NCBI GenBank assembly: GCA_022538095.1
Contig: JAKYXN010000021.1
Span: forward strand, 1 to 64,000
Reading direction: 5' to 3'
Length of the DNA: 64,000 nucleotides
Source of the DNA: Puniceicoccaceae bacterium K14
GTDB taxonomy: Bacteria > Verrucomicrobiota > Verrucomicrobiia > Opitutales > Opitutaceae
Numbering within the stretch: position 1 is the first letter of the stretch; each line of letters starts with the position of its first letter. The position numbers and the translations under genes were made by a program. This document shows, piece by piece, positions 1-7,668 of this stretch. Below the pieces are notes generated by a model. It was given only the letters and a program-made list of their open reading frames with translations. It was not told the origin of the DNA and ran no database searches.

Positions 1-165
1 CTGATAACGTTAAGTTTGAGAACCAAGGATACGTCTATCTCAGTAGTGTAACGACGTTGCCTGATAACGTTAAGTTTGAGAACCAAGGATACGTCGATCT
101 CAGTAGTGTAACGACGTTGCCTGATAACGTTAAGTTTGAGAACCAAGGATACGTCTATCTCAGGA
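1..165 (+). repeat. 60-bp tandem repeat, about 2.7 copies in view
   Basis: Copies lie at 1-60, 61-120 and 121-165 and begin CTGATAACGTTAAGTTTGAG. They differ at only one or two positions until the third copy diverges near 163. The period is exactly 20 codons, so copy number can change without breaking the frame of the gene it lies in. The array continues beyond the left edge. Confidence 0.9.
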
Positions 166-650
166 GTGTTGAGGGTGATGTAATTTATCGAGGTCAATCA
201 ATCCACTTAAAGACGATTGATGGCTACACGATGGTGATAGGAGTCGAGCGTGTTTCTGGGGAAATCACGATAATGAATACTCGGTATTTTGGTGGGGGTG
301 AGTTGAGTAAGCTAAAAAAGTGTTTTGTGGCGCAGCGGGGCGAGTATTTCGCTCATGGGGAAAATCTGAGAGAAGCGATCGATGATGTGAATTTCAAGTA
401 CCTTCAATCATCTGAAAATATCGAGGAAGTTGTTCAAGCAGTAAAGGAATCTAAATCTGTAACAGTGATTCAATACAGACTTCTTACTGGAGCGTGTCAG
501 GAGGGGTGTCGTCGATTTATGGAGCAGCATGACTTATCGCCTGAACGGGAGTCTTTTCCTTTGGATCTGATTTTGAAGCTAACGGCGGAGGCGTTTGGTG
601 GCGAGCGAATGCACGAGCTGTTTGGAGAAGAGGTTTTTGCCCACAGATAA
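3..650 (+). CDS. Phage repeat protein with 20-residue LPDN-type repeats, 5' end outside window
   Basis: The reading frame is open to the left edge, so the true start is probably upstream; a TTG at 57 is only the first in-window start. The N-terminal part is a tandem 20-residue repeat (LPDNVKFENQGYVYLSSVTT type). A non-repeat C-terminal domain follows, with the segments FAHGENLREAIDD and YRLLTGACQEGCRRF. From memory this matches a common prophage family in which LRR-like LPDNLxVxGxLDLxGT repeats precede this same C-terminal domain; function is unknown. The last codons and the TAA stop (VFAHR-stop) come from a dispersed CCCACAGATAAC repeat. Confidence 0.75.
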   Translation, partial: DNVKFENQGYVYLSSVTTLPDNVKFENQGYVDLSSVTTLPDNVKFENQGYVYLRSVEGDVIYRGQSIHLKTIDGYTMVIGVERVSGEITIMNTRYFGGGELSKLKKCFVAQRGEYFAHGENLREAIDDVNFKYLQSSENIEEVVQAVKESKSVTVIQYRLLTGACQEGCRRFMEQHDLSPERESFPLDLILKLTAEAFGGERMHELFGEEVFAHR

Positions 651-660
651 CACAGATTTT
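639..660 (+). repeat. Dispersed repeat family B (CCCACAGATAACRCAGAT), copy 1
   Basis: The copy reads GCCCACAGATAACACAGATT. The TAA inside it is the stop codon of the upstream repeat-protein gene. Other copies lie at 11011, 13269 and 15979. Confidence 0.8.
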
Positions 661-704
661 GGGAGATGAGTTCCTAATATTAACAATAATACGAATACAC
701 AAAT

Positions 705-1451
705 ATGAGAATAACAGGGGTTAAGATAAACAAATTCGGTGGCTTGAACATTGACTACGAAACGATGAACGAGGTGGAACAGTCTTGGGAGAAACGAGAC
801 TTTTATAATTGCAAGCAAGCTCCCACGGATGAAATGGCGCAGGCGTTGGATGACTTGACGCCGCTTACGATGGAGCTTGAGGAACTTCCTCATTCTTTGA
901 AGGGGGATGTGACGGTAATCGGCTTTAAGCTGGATTACCAAAAAAATGAACATCAGGCGGTGTCTTTGTGCGCGACGCGTAAGTTGAAAATTGCCGGTCC
1001 AAGCGTTATTAATACGCCGAAGCGCAACATTACGGCGGAATCAGACGATGCTGTGACCTTATCTACTCATGATGCCGTGTTGGTTGATACGGCTCAACGT
1101 CTAGCAGTGGCGTACTTGAATGGAGATCGCAAGGAGACGGACGAAGCTGCGGCTTGTCGTACAGCGAAAGCTAAGGGACGTACTGCTTACGAAGAGGGGA
1201 AGGATCACATGGATAATCCTTATACGTATGAGGATGATGGTGACGATGTGGTGAATTCTTGGCTTGAGGGATATATAGAGGCGAAGAAGGAAAAGAGTGC
1301 TGCTAAGGCGGGAGATTCTGCCCACGAAGATCACGAAGGTGACGAAGAGGAGGCGGGCGCCGCTAAAGCGTCGAATGGTGAAATTGAAGAAGTGAATGGT
1401 GAATCGGATTCTGCGGAAGTCGAAGAGCAAGAAGAGGAGGCGACTGTTTAA
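705..1451 (+). CDS. Conserved early phage protein with RMF-like segment and acidic tail
   Basis: 248 residues. The N-terminal half (MRITGVKINKFGGLNIDYE, then VTVIGFKLDYQ ... INTPKRN) resembles a conserved phage protein of unknown function found in early/recombination modules; this is recognition from memory. Residues about 153-197 (KGRTAYEEGKDHMDNPY ... WLEGY) resemble the short ribosome-modulation-factor-like module (G..A...G.....NPY....W..G). The last 50 residues are very acidic (EEEAGAAKA, EEQEEEATV). Residues from about 205 are encoded by a dispersed CCACGAAG repeat in frame. It heads a tightly packed set of early genes. Confidence 0.75.
   Translation: MRITGVKINKFGGLNIDYETMNEVEQSWEKRDFYNCKQAPTDEMAQALDDLTPLTMELEELPHSLKGDVTVIGFKLDYQKNEHQAVSLCATRKLKIAGPSVINTPKRNITAESDDAVTLSTHDAVLVDTAQRLAVAYLNGDRKETDEAAACRTAKAKGRTAYEEGKDHMDNPYTYEDDGDDVVNSWLEGYIEAKKEKSAAKAGDSAHEDHEGDEEEAGAAKASNGEIEEVNGESDSAEVEEQEEEATV
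1319..1348 (+). repeat. Dispersed repeat family A (CCCACGAAG), copy inside a gene
   Basis: The sequence GCCCACGAAGATCACGAAGG followed by GACGAAG is read in frame within the 705-1451 gene as AHEDHEGDE, so the repeat has become coding sequence for the acidic tail. Confidence 0.7.
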
Positions 1452-1454
1452 GGT

Positions 1455-1778
1455 ATGGATACGTTTACTGTAGAGTCGGTTGTGGTCGTTAAGGAAAATG
1501 GCTTAACGATAATGGAAGCAAGTGCCGAAAGCATTGAGGTAAATAGCCTTTTGGATGTGGCAAAGGAGCTTTTGAGGATTCAAAGAGAGGTCACGTCCAA
1601 GCTATTTGATGAACTCCGAGATCTCGATATTTCTAATAAATTATCGGAGGCAAGTAAGTCTTCAGCTTCTCAAATGTCGCCGGCTTTGAAGGAGATCCTT
1701 AGCAAGATTGTGTTAGGGGCCAAGGATGTGCCTGTCCCAGAGGGATACCCAAACATCAACGTAAAGGAGGAGAGCTGA
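1455..1778 (+). CDS. Small phage protein, unknown
   Basis: 107 residues, starting 3 nt after the preceding stop. I do not recognise the family. The N-terminus (about 1-25) is beta-like (FTVESVVVVKENGLTI) and the middle (30-75) is predicted helical and charged. Its place between two conserved early phage genes, and spacing of a few bases on each side, make it a genuine member of the early operon. Confidence 0.6.
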   Translation: MDTFTVESVVVVKENGLTIMEASAESIEVNSLLDVAKELLRIQREVTSKLFDELRDLDISNKLSEASKSSASQMSPALKEILSKIVLGAKDVPVPEGYPNINVKEES

Positions 1779-1781
1779 GCT

Positions 1782-1988
1782 ATGCTTATGGAAGATTGGA
1801 TGCTAGGCATCAAAAACAACGGCAAGCGCCGCCGTATGCAAAAGTTAATGCGCCAGAAGGAGCGTAGAACAGAGGAGGGTAAGCGTTCTAGCGATGCGGC
1901 TCACGATAAAGTTCAGCGTGTTCGGTACGTGAATACGCGGCTCAACTCGTTGGATCACTTCACTAAAAAGAGAAAGGGATTTTTATGA
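1782..1988 (+). CDS. Small, strongly basic phage protein
   Basis: 68 residues, rich in Arg and Lys (KNNGKRRRMQKLMRQKERR). It could bind nucleic acid but no family is recognised. Its stop overlaps the next start by 4 nt, as expected of translational coupling within the early operon. Confidence 0.55.
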   Translation: MLMEDWMLGIKNNGKRRRMQKLMRQKERRTEEGKRSSDAAHDKVQRVRYVNTRLNSLDHFTKKRKGFL

Positions 1989-2857
1989 AAAATAATCAGA
2001 TAGAAGTTTCTGGAGAGATGGCTCCAGCGGCTGTTTCTGCAGCGCAAATGCAGAAGGCAAGAATAGAGAGCGCTTATACGATCGCTCTTAATAAGCCTCG
2101 GTCTATAGATTCAGTGAGGCAGAATATTTTAAGACACTGCGAGCGTCCAAGGTTTGCGGAAAAGGTAAAGTATTCGAAGCCTGTCGGCGGGAGTAGCGTT
2201 ACAGGGCCTACGGTCCGATTCGCTGAAATGGCTCTGCGTGAAATGACTAACATATTCACGAACATACAAGTGATCCATGAGGACGATAAAAAGAAGCAAA
2301 TCCAAGTAATTCTTTGCGATCTTGAAACGAATACGCAGTTCACGAAGGAGGTCACCTTAAACAAGACAGTAGAGCGAAAGAATAAGAAGGGTCGAGATGT
2401 TGTATCCGAACGGAAGAACACAAAAGGAGAAACTGTTTACGTCGTTGTTGCGACTGAAGATGAGCTTCTAAATAAGGAGGCGGCTTTGATTTCCAAGGCC
2501 CTAAGAAACGAAGGGCTAAGACTGATTCCTCAGGATATTATTGAAGAGGCAATGGACATAGCTGAGGCTACGATGAAGAGAGCCGATGCCAAGGACCCGG
2601 AAGGAGCCAAGAACAGGCTTATTGATGCATTCTTTAAGGTAGGCGTGAAAGTGGGAGACTTAATCGAATATCTAGGTCATCCAATTGATACGATTACGCC
2701 CGCTGAGCTTGATGAGTTAAGAGCAATGCACTCCGCGTTGAGAGAAGGATCGTCAAAGTGGAGCGATTATGTCGAATCGCCCACGAAGGTCGCTGAGGCG
2801 AAGGAAAAGCGCGCCGCTGTTAAGGCTACCGAAAAGAAGGGTGAGAAGCTACCGTGA
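1985..2857 (+). CDS. Phage recombination/annealing-type protein
   Basis: 290 residues. The segments SVRQNILRHCERPRFAEKVKYSKP, GPTVRFAEMALREM and LLNKEAALISKALRNEGLRLIP are characteristic of a conserved phage protein that sits beside RecB-like nucleases and SSB and is thought to act in single-strand annealing or recombination. The family recognition is from memory and the biochemical role is inferred. It overlaps the following nuclease-ATPase gene by 4 nt. The C-terminal tail (residues about 265-290, ESPTKVAEAKEK onward) is basic and starts within a dispersed CCCACGAAGG repeat. Confidence 0.7.
   Translation: MKNNQIEVSGEMAPAAVSAAQMQKARIESAYTIALNKPRSIDSVRQNILRHCERPRFAEKVKYSKPVGGSSVTGPTVRFAEMALREMTNIFTNIQVIHEDDKKKQIQVILCDLETNTQFTKEVTLNKTVERKNKKGRDVVSERKNTKGETVYVVVATEDELLNKEAALISKALRNEGLRLIPQDIIEEAMDIAEATMKRADAKDPEGAKNRLIDAFFKVGVKVGDLIEYLGHPIDTITPAELDELRAMHSALREGSSKWSDYVESPTKVAEAKEKRAAVKATEKKGEKLP
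2779..2804 (+). repeat. Dispersed repeat family A, degenerate copy inside a gene
   Basis: GCCCACGAAGGTCGCTGAGG is read in frame as the SPTKVAEAK tail of the recombination protein at 1985-2857. The second half is degenerate relative to intergenic copies. Confidence 0.55.
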
Positions 2858-4896
2858 GCGAGTGTTTAATAGATCATTGGTCGCACTCTATGGTGCAGAC
2901 CTACCAGCGTAATCCGTTGGCGTTTTGTCGCTCTTATATTGCTCGAATAAAGGACTACAAGAGCTCTCCTTCGTCTTTGATAGGAACGGGCTATGATGAA
3001 GCGTTGCAAGCGTTTTTCGTGCTCTATAGCGAAGGCAGGGAAATAACCTTAGAGGAGATGGTTAAGGTTGGAATGGAGGCGGTTTATAATACTCCAGCAA
3101 ACCGAATAAAAACAGGGAGTAAAACGCCTACAGTTGAGTCGGTATTTCAGTTTGTGGCTGCTAAGCTTCCTTTTGTAATCCGGAGCTTCCTTGAGGAGGC
3201 GGACACGTACCTTTCGAATATTTCCGAGATACTTTTTGTTAATAAGTTTTTTCGCGAAGTAGTCTCATTGAATGGAGTAGAAATACCGATTCCTTGTGTA
3301 TTTGTTCCAGACTTGGTTTATCGCAACAATGAGGGCGGAGTAGGAGTACTCGACCATAAGGCGGTTTACTCTTATACGCCGAAGGATGCAGTGATTTATA
3401 AATACGCTGGGCAAGCGACGACTTACCTTGTCGGAATTGAAAAGGTTTTGGGAGAGCCAGTAGTGGAATTTGGCTTTTTCGAAAACAAGACTACGAAAAA
3501 CTCGGGTGGCTCCAACAAGGGAATGGCTCAAATCCAGAATGTGCCAATTCCTTTAAAAGCAGAGAATAGGCGCCTCTACGAATCGATGCTCTACGAAGGA
3601 GCTAGAGAGGTATACAACGCTGCCTGCGATCCCGATAAGGTGTATTTAGCTAACCCTAACGATATGTTTATTCAGGGAGAGGAAAAGGCGGCTTTACTCG
3701 ACTTCTGGATAGCTTGGCAGACGCAGGAAGTTGAAGAAATCAACCCTGAAATCTCACCTGAAAAATCTGCTCTACTTGCAAAGCGAAAGCGAAAGATTCG
3801 CGATTCCAACCTTTCGGCTATCGATCCTCAGGTGATCAAAAAATTCAAGGCCGAAGCAACCCGATTTATCAATTATTCATCTATGGAAAATTTAAACCCT
3901 TCAGAAAGAATCGAGACCCGCCTAATGACATTGGGTCTACCTGTGAAAGTATCGCATTGTTTGAATGGATACAGCAGCGACACCTATTTATTGGAGTTGC
4001 AGAATGGTCGAAGGATTAACGATATCTTTAAGTTTAAGCTCGATATCGCAAACGCTCTCAATTTGGAGGCTATTCGAATAGGGCAAAAACTAACGGTGTT
4101 CGAGGAGCGGTCTTATGTGGCTGTTGATGCAAATCGCATGCAGTCGGAACGCAAGCCTTTGTACTGGAATGCGAAATACTTGGAGAAGGGGCGTTTGCTT
4201 GTTCCTATGGGAATGGATAATTTTGGAAACGTTGTTCAGTGGGATTTATCCAATCCTTCTACGCCTCACATGTTGGTTTGCGGGGCTACAGGGAGTGGGA
4301 AGAGTGTCCACATTCGTTCCATAATCGAAAGTGTAAGAACTCTTGGAGTATTTGATATAGAAGTGTTCGATCCAAAGTACGAGTTTATGGAGTTTGATTC
4401 GTTAAACGAAATTCAGGAGATAGAGGATCGTATCGAAGAATTGGTTGTCTTAATGAACGAAGCTGTGGCGAACAGATCGCGACTAAACAAGTTGATCATA
4501 TTCGATGAATTTGCGGATGCGGTTGCTCAATCGAGAAGCGGGAAGGAGCTCGATGTTCGTGATGCTGAAGGAAGGGTTATTGGCAAAAAGAAGAGTTTAG
4601 AAGAGAACCTCAAAATCCTTTTACAAAAAGGTCGTTCTAGCGGCATTAGAATTGTTGCTGCAACGCAGCGAGCGTCTGTGAAGGTGATTACTGGAGACGC
4701 AAAGGCGAACTTTCCCGTTCAAGTTTGTTTTCGGGTGCCGAAGGCGATCGATTCTCGCGTTGTATTGGACGAGGATGGAGCGGAGTCACTTGGAGGAAAG
4801 GGAGACGGTCTTTTTCGATCTCCTGATTATTTGGATACTGTTAGGTTCCAGTCATTTATGGTTAGGAATGAAACACCTGCCCACGAAGGACACTAA
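2854..4896 (+). CDS. RecB/Cas4-like PD-(D/E)XK nuclease fused to an FtsK/HerA-like DNA motor
   Basis: 680 residues in one frame. Residues about 10-270 carry a RecB/Cas4-type nuclease pattern: E125, D153, D167-H-K169 and the helix residue Q187 (YAGQATTYL). Residues about 355-430 resemble the FtsK beta region (GLPVKVSHCL, LDIANALNLEAIRIG). Residues 470-670 form a P-loop motor with Walker A CGATGSGKSV (K483), Walker B KLIIFDEFAD (D561-E562), a ring-type GRSSGIRIVAATQRAS segment and a degraded FtsK-like end (GDGLFRSP). No FtsK membrane domain or DNA-reading gamma domain is present. A role in end-processing plus duplex translocation during phage recombination or replication is inferred. The C-terminus and TAA stop (TPAHEGH-stop) come from a dispersed repeat. 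Confidence 0.8.
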   Translation: MSECLIDHWSHSMVQTYQRNPLAFCRSYIARIKDYKSSPSSLIGTGYDEALQAFFVLYSEGREITLEEMVKVGMEAVYNTPANRIKTGSKTPTVESVFQFVAAKLPFVIRSFLEEADTYLSNISEILFVNKFFREVVSLNGVEIPIPCVFVPDLVYRNNEGGVGVLDHKAVYSYTPKDAVIYKYAGQATTYLVGIEKVLGEPVVEFGFFENKTTKNSGGSNKGMAQIQNVPIPLKAENRRLYESMLYEGAREVYNAACDPDKVYLANPNDMFIQGEEKAALLDFWIAWQTQEVEEINPEISPEKSALLAKRKRKIRDSNLSAIDPQVIKKFKAEATRFINYSSMENLNPSERIETRLMTLGLPVKVSHCLNGYSSDTYLLELQNGRRINDIFKFKLDIANALNLEAIRIGQKLTVFEERSYVAVDANRMQSERKPLYWNAKYLEKGRLLVPMGMDNFGNVVQWDLSNPSTPHMLVCGATGSGKSVHIRSIIESVRTLGVFDIEVFDPKYEFMEFDSLNEIQEIEDRIEELVVLMNEAVANRSRLNKLIIFDEFADAVAQSRSGKELDVRDAEGRVIGKKKSLEENLKILLQKGRSSGIRIVAATQRASVKVITGDAKANFPVQVCFRVPKAIDSRVVLDEDGAESLGGKGDGLFRSPDYLDTVRFQSFMVRNETPAHEGH

Positions 4897-4909
4897 GGGG
4901 CACGAAGGG
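4879..4909 (+). repeat. Dispersed repeat family A, copy supplying a stop codon
   Basis: GCCCACGAAGGACACTAAGG followed by GGCACGAAGGG. The TAA in ACTAAGG is the stop of the nuclease-FtsK gene, and the repeat encodes its last residues (AHEGH). Confidence 0.8.
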
Positions 4910-4914
4910 TTATT

Positions 4915-5190
4915 ATGAATACAGCATTTCAAACGGGGCCGGGGGTGTATGCCTTGGCGACCGACACTATAGATGAGAATATTTCCAAGGACACGGTTCG
5001 GGTGTATTTCGCGCGTTTGGAGGCGTACGACATGCCAAAGGAAGATGCTCACAATAATTCTAAGTATCGATTGCTCGTGAGCATGGCAGAAGACAGTCCT
5101 GAGATCGCTCAAGCTCTTTTGCGATTAAGCGAGTCGATCGAGATAAACCGAGACAATCTCGAGGATATGGCAAAGGGGGCTTCTGAATGA
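4915..5190 (+). CDS. Small phage protein between motor-nuclease and SSB, unknown
   Basis: 91 residues, ATG directly after a family A repeat. Predicted mostly helical and acidic (EDSPEIAQALLRLSESIEI). No family recognised. The stop overlaps the SSB start by 4 nt (ATGA), so it is probably co-translated with SSB and belongs to the recombination/replication module. Confidence 0.6.
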   Translation: MNTAFQTGPGVYALATDTIDENISKDTVRVYFARLEAYDMPKEDAHNNSKYRLLVSMAEDSPEIAQALLRLSESIEINRDNLEDMAKGASE

Positions 5191-5588
5191 ATATCTCTAT
5201 GTTTACGGGAAATGTCGGCAATGTGCGCTCTTTGAAGACTGTGGGGAGCGACTCGGTTTTGTCGTTCTCGGTAGCGGTTAAGAATGGCTTCAAAAAGGAG
5301 ACTCCGCCGATTTGGAAGGAGTGTTCTATTTGGGGTAGGCGTGCGGAGGCTCTCTCTCGCTATATTGAAAAGGGTACGTCTGTGACAGTTACGGCGAATG
5401 AGACGGAAGAGCATTGGATGGCTAAAGATGGCGCGGAGCGTAGTAAGCTGAAGTTTTCTGTAGTGGAAATTGCCTTGCATCCAAAGGGAGCTGCCAGCTC
5501 GCATGCTCAGCCTAGCGCTGCAACGCAATCGACTGAAACCACGAGCTCTTCACCGGGGGATGATATAGAGGAGGATGTGCCGTTTTGA
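5187..5588 (+). CDS. ssb: Single-stranded DNA-binding protein
   Basis: 133 residues. The N-terminal OB-fold (about 1-98) has typical SSB features: MNISMFTGNVGNV start, VLSFSVAV, ECSIWGRRAEALSRYIEKG. A Ser/Thr/Pro-rich linker (100-122) leads to an acidic tip ending DDIEEDVPF, the motif through which SSBs recruit partner proteins. It coats single-stranded DNA during phage replication and recombination. The start overlaps the previous stop. Confidence 0.9.
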   Translation: MNISMFTGNVGNVRSLKTVGSDSVLSFSVAVKNGFKKETPPIWKECSIWGRRAEALSRYIEKGTSVTVTANETEEHWMAKDGAERSKLKFSVVEIALHPKGAASSHAQPSAATQSTETTSSSPGDDIEEDVPF

Positions 5589-5776
5589 AGCTTTTGAAGG
5601 AGATGTTTCCGTGTCCTTACTTTGCGGGGTCAAGTCTTTTATTAGCATGGCTCTGTTTCCTAATAGGAGAGCTAGAACTAGCATTCATCTTCTTTTTCCT
5701 ATGCGGAATTTACCAATTAACAGAAACGATTTTTAGAGGCTACGAGGCTTCGAAAAACAATAAGAACAAAAAATAA
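5585..5776 (+). CDS. Small two-helix membrane protein
   Basis: 63 residues from a TTG start overlapping the ssb stop. Two hydrophobic stretches, about residues 12-28 and 30-46 (LELAFIFFFLCGIYQL), then a short basic tail ending NKNKK. Function unknown; an inner-membrane phage protein is inferred. Confidence 0.5.
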   Translation: MKLLKEMFPCPYFAGSSLLLAWLCFLIGELELAFIFFFLCGIYQLTETIFRGYEASKNNKNKK

Positions 5777-5785
5777 ATAATAAAA

Positions 5786-6088
5786 ATGACGACAAAAAAG
5801 AGTGAAGCGATAAGCGTGAGCCATAAATCAGAATCGATGCCGAATTATCCGGTAAAGATTGTACAGTGGAATGGTGGCTATGCCATAAAATTGAATACGG
5901 GGGCGATTGTTAAAGACAAGGACCTGCTTGAGTCGGTTGACGCTGCAAAGGCCCGTTGGGATAACTTGAGCGCGTTTGAGGTGACTCGACGTGGAGGCGA
6001 ACAAGCGGCAATCCAGCGTTTCAACAAATTGCCTATTCCGGAAGAGAAGAAGGAAGAGGCTAAGGGAGCTGAGGAGGCTGCTAAGTGA
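5786..6088 (+). CDS. Small phage protein, unknown
   Basis: 100 residues. A compact N-terminal part (YPVKIVQWNGGYAIKLNTG) is followed by helices and a Lys/Glu/Ala-rich tail (PEEKKEEAKGAEEAAK). No family recognised. It overlaps the next start by 4 nt. Confidence 0.55.
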   Translation: MTTKKSEAISVSHKSESMPNYPVKIVQWNGGYAIKLNTGAIVKDKDLLESVDAAKARWDNLSAFEVTRRGGEQAAIQRFNKLPIPEEKKEEAKGAEEAAK

Positions 6089-6366
6089 GTGTGCCTAAAA
6101 CAGATCTTTGGCAGCGACGCGGGATATTTAGTATCAATAAGGACGTGATTGATTTGTATGCCCTAAAACTTTCCGACTATATAGGAGTTTTCGATAGATG
6201 CTTTGTTACAAGATGTGAATACATATTTAGCGAACGTAGATTCGAATATCATGCTGTAAGTCCTCGTTTCGATATCGTGGAAGAATGTCAACCTTGTCCT
6301 GAATATGAAATCATCTTTGATGAAAAAGAAGGAATTTCCTACGAACGAAAGGAGGCTGCTAAATGA
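6085..6366 (+). CDS. Small phage protein, unknown
   Basis: 93 residues. Contains three Cys (FVTRCEY, EECQPCPEYE) and ends ERKEAAK, a tail similar to the gene before it (EEAAK), which suggests the two share a tail by duplication or repeat spread. Coupled to both neighbours by 4-nt overlaps. Confidence 0.55.
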   Translation: MSVPKTDLWQRRGIFSINKDVIDLYALKLSDYIGVFDRCFVTRCEYIFSERRFEYHAVSPRFDIVEECQPCPEYEIIFDEKEGISYERKEAAK

Positions 6367-6716
6367 TCAAGGGCTTGGGTGAGTTTTATCCGAGGGTTGG
6401 AGATGGCAAACGAGAGGCGAGCCCTTCAAAGGGGTTTGTCTTTTCCATCCCTTTTGAAAAGGAGGAGGATGCGGCGAAGTATGCGGGCTTGGGTGAGTTC
6501 ATTATTCACTATGTGGCTTTTGAAAAGGATATGATTACCTATCAGGTTTCGCATAGAGAAACGGGTGCTGGGTTCAAGGATACGATCGCGGTATGCATCT
6601 TTAAGTGTTACGCGACGGCGTGTTTTATAATTGGGCAGAAAGCGGACGCTATCATGGTGCAGTTGGAGAAAATGCGAGAGCAGGACGCCAAGAAAGTGGA
6701 GGTTGTTGGATCATGA
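6363..6716 (+). CDS. Small phage protein, unknown
   Basis: 117 residues. The phrase GLGEF occurs at residues about 4-8 and again at 42-46, hinting at an internal repeat. No family recognised. The stop overlaps the resolvase start (ATGA). Confidence 0.55.
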   Translation: MIKGLGEFYPRVGDGKREASPSKGFVFSIPFEKEEDAAKYAGLGEFIIHYVAFEKDMITYQVSHRETGAGFKDTIAVCIFKCYATACFIIGQKADAIMVQLEKMREQDAKKVEVVGS

Positions 6717-7213
6717 AATTGGTTACGTTTGATTTGGCGACTGTAACAGGGTGGACGGATTACGATTCGGATACGGGCGAGCTGAAGTCGGGGGCTAAGA
6801 GTTTTCGAGCAGACAGGGATCAGCCTGAGGGAGCGCGTTGGTTTAATGCGTATCGGTTTATGTCTCCTATGGTGGTTGAAGCGGATTGCGTCGGTTACGA
6901 GCGTATCGACTTTACTCATAAGTCTACAATGGCGGCACGGTGTTACTTCTCTTTGGAGTCGCAGTTGTCGAGAGCGTGTTTTGCCCACAAAACCCCATTG
7001 CTTCCTTTTTCGCCGAGCGATGTGAAGAAGATGGCTTTGCATCGTGGAGCGGGCAAGGGGACGGACAAGGAGGCTATGTTGGATGCGGCTAAGCATCAAT
7101 GGCCGGATAGGCATATCGTGGATCACAATGAAGCGGATGCTTTGTGGATACTGGCGTGCTTGATGCGGTTTAAGGGCTTGGCGTTTCAGCATTTTGATGA
7201 ACTGGCAGTGTAG
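6713..7213 (+). CDS. RuvC-like Holliday junction resolvase (phage type)
   Basis: 166 residues from the ATG at 6713, which overlaps the upstream stop. RNase H-like fold signatures: first Asp in KLVTFDLATVTGW (D7), Glu in VGYERIDFTH, and the final acidic cluster HNEADALWILACL. The segment SPSDVKKMALHRGAGKGTD is typical of phage RuvC-like resolvases. It would cleave branched recombination intermediates before packaging. A longer frame upstream is open but lacks conserved sequence. Confidence 0.85.
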   Translation: MKLVTFDLATVTGWTDYDSDTGELKSGAKSFRADRDQPEGARWFNAYRFMSPMVVEADCVGYERIDFTHKSTMAARCYFSLESQLSRACFAHKTPLLPFSPSDVKKMALHRGAGKGTDKEAMLDAAKHQWPDRHIVDHNEADALWILACLMRFKGLAFQHFDELAV

Positions 7214-7222
7214 TTTTATTTC

Positions 7223-7251
7223 GCCCACGAAGATCACAGAGGGACACGAAG
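7223..7251 (+). repeat. Dispersed repeat family A, intergenic copy
   Basis: GCCCACGAAGATCACAGAGG followed by GACACGAAG, ending directly before the ATG of the next gene. Confidence 0.75.
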
Positions 7252-7252
7252 A

Positions 7253-7471
7253 ATGACTAGTTTGAATATTACTTATTGTGGGAATTCGGAGTGTCCGTTG
7301 CGGTTTGTTTGCCGTCTTGGGCAACCGAATTGGCCGAAGGTGGAGAAGGATTGGGAACCGCGTGTTCCTGCTTTGAAGTTTGGTTGGTTTGGGGAACGGA
7401 TTGCGAGTGGTGGACAACGTAAGGTAGCGACTGATTGGTACTGTGATCGGTTTGAGGAAATAGAGTTGTAA
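7253..7471 (+). CDS. Small Cys-containing phage protein
   Basis: 72 residues with an N-terminal CGNSECPLRFVC cluster and a C-terminal Cys (WYCDRF), a possible four-Cys zinc site. The segment PLRFVC..G is seen in small phage proteins of unknown role; recognition is weak. Preceded by a family A repeat. Confidence 0.5.
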   Translation: MTSLNITYCGNSECPLRFVCRLGQPNWPKVEKDWEPRVPALKFGWFGERIASGGQRKVATDWYCDRFEEIEL

Positions 7472-7485
7472 AGGGTGAAAAGTGA

Positions 7486-7668
7486 ATGGTGAAGAGTGAA
7501 ATGAAGAAGACTAAGAAACAGCAATTGCGGGGAAAGGCTCATACGTTTAAATCGAAACTGGATAAGCGTTTGGAGGAAGAACGAATGGAGTTGGCTGGGC
7601 AACGGTTGAGAGCGATTGGCCTTGTGGTTCCACCAGCTCATAAGGACTTAACCCCTAAGTACAATTGA
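7486..7668 (+). CDS. Small basic phage protein
   Basis: 60 residues, Lys/Arg-rich (MKKTKKQQLRGKAHTFKSKL). The sequence around its start (GTGAATGGTGAAGAGTGAAA) is itself a simple GTGAA-type repeat, so the true start could be the ATG at 7501. It ends inside the methyltransferase start (TTGA overlap). Confidence 0.45.
   Translation: MVKSEMKKTKKQQLRGKAHTFKSKLDKRLEEERMELAGQRLRAIGLVVPPAHKDLTPKYN

Noticed and set aside
1-165. CRISPR array
   Set aside because: Units are head-to-tail without spacers and are translated in frame, so this is a coding tandem repeat.
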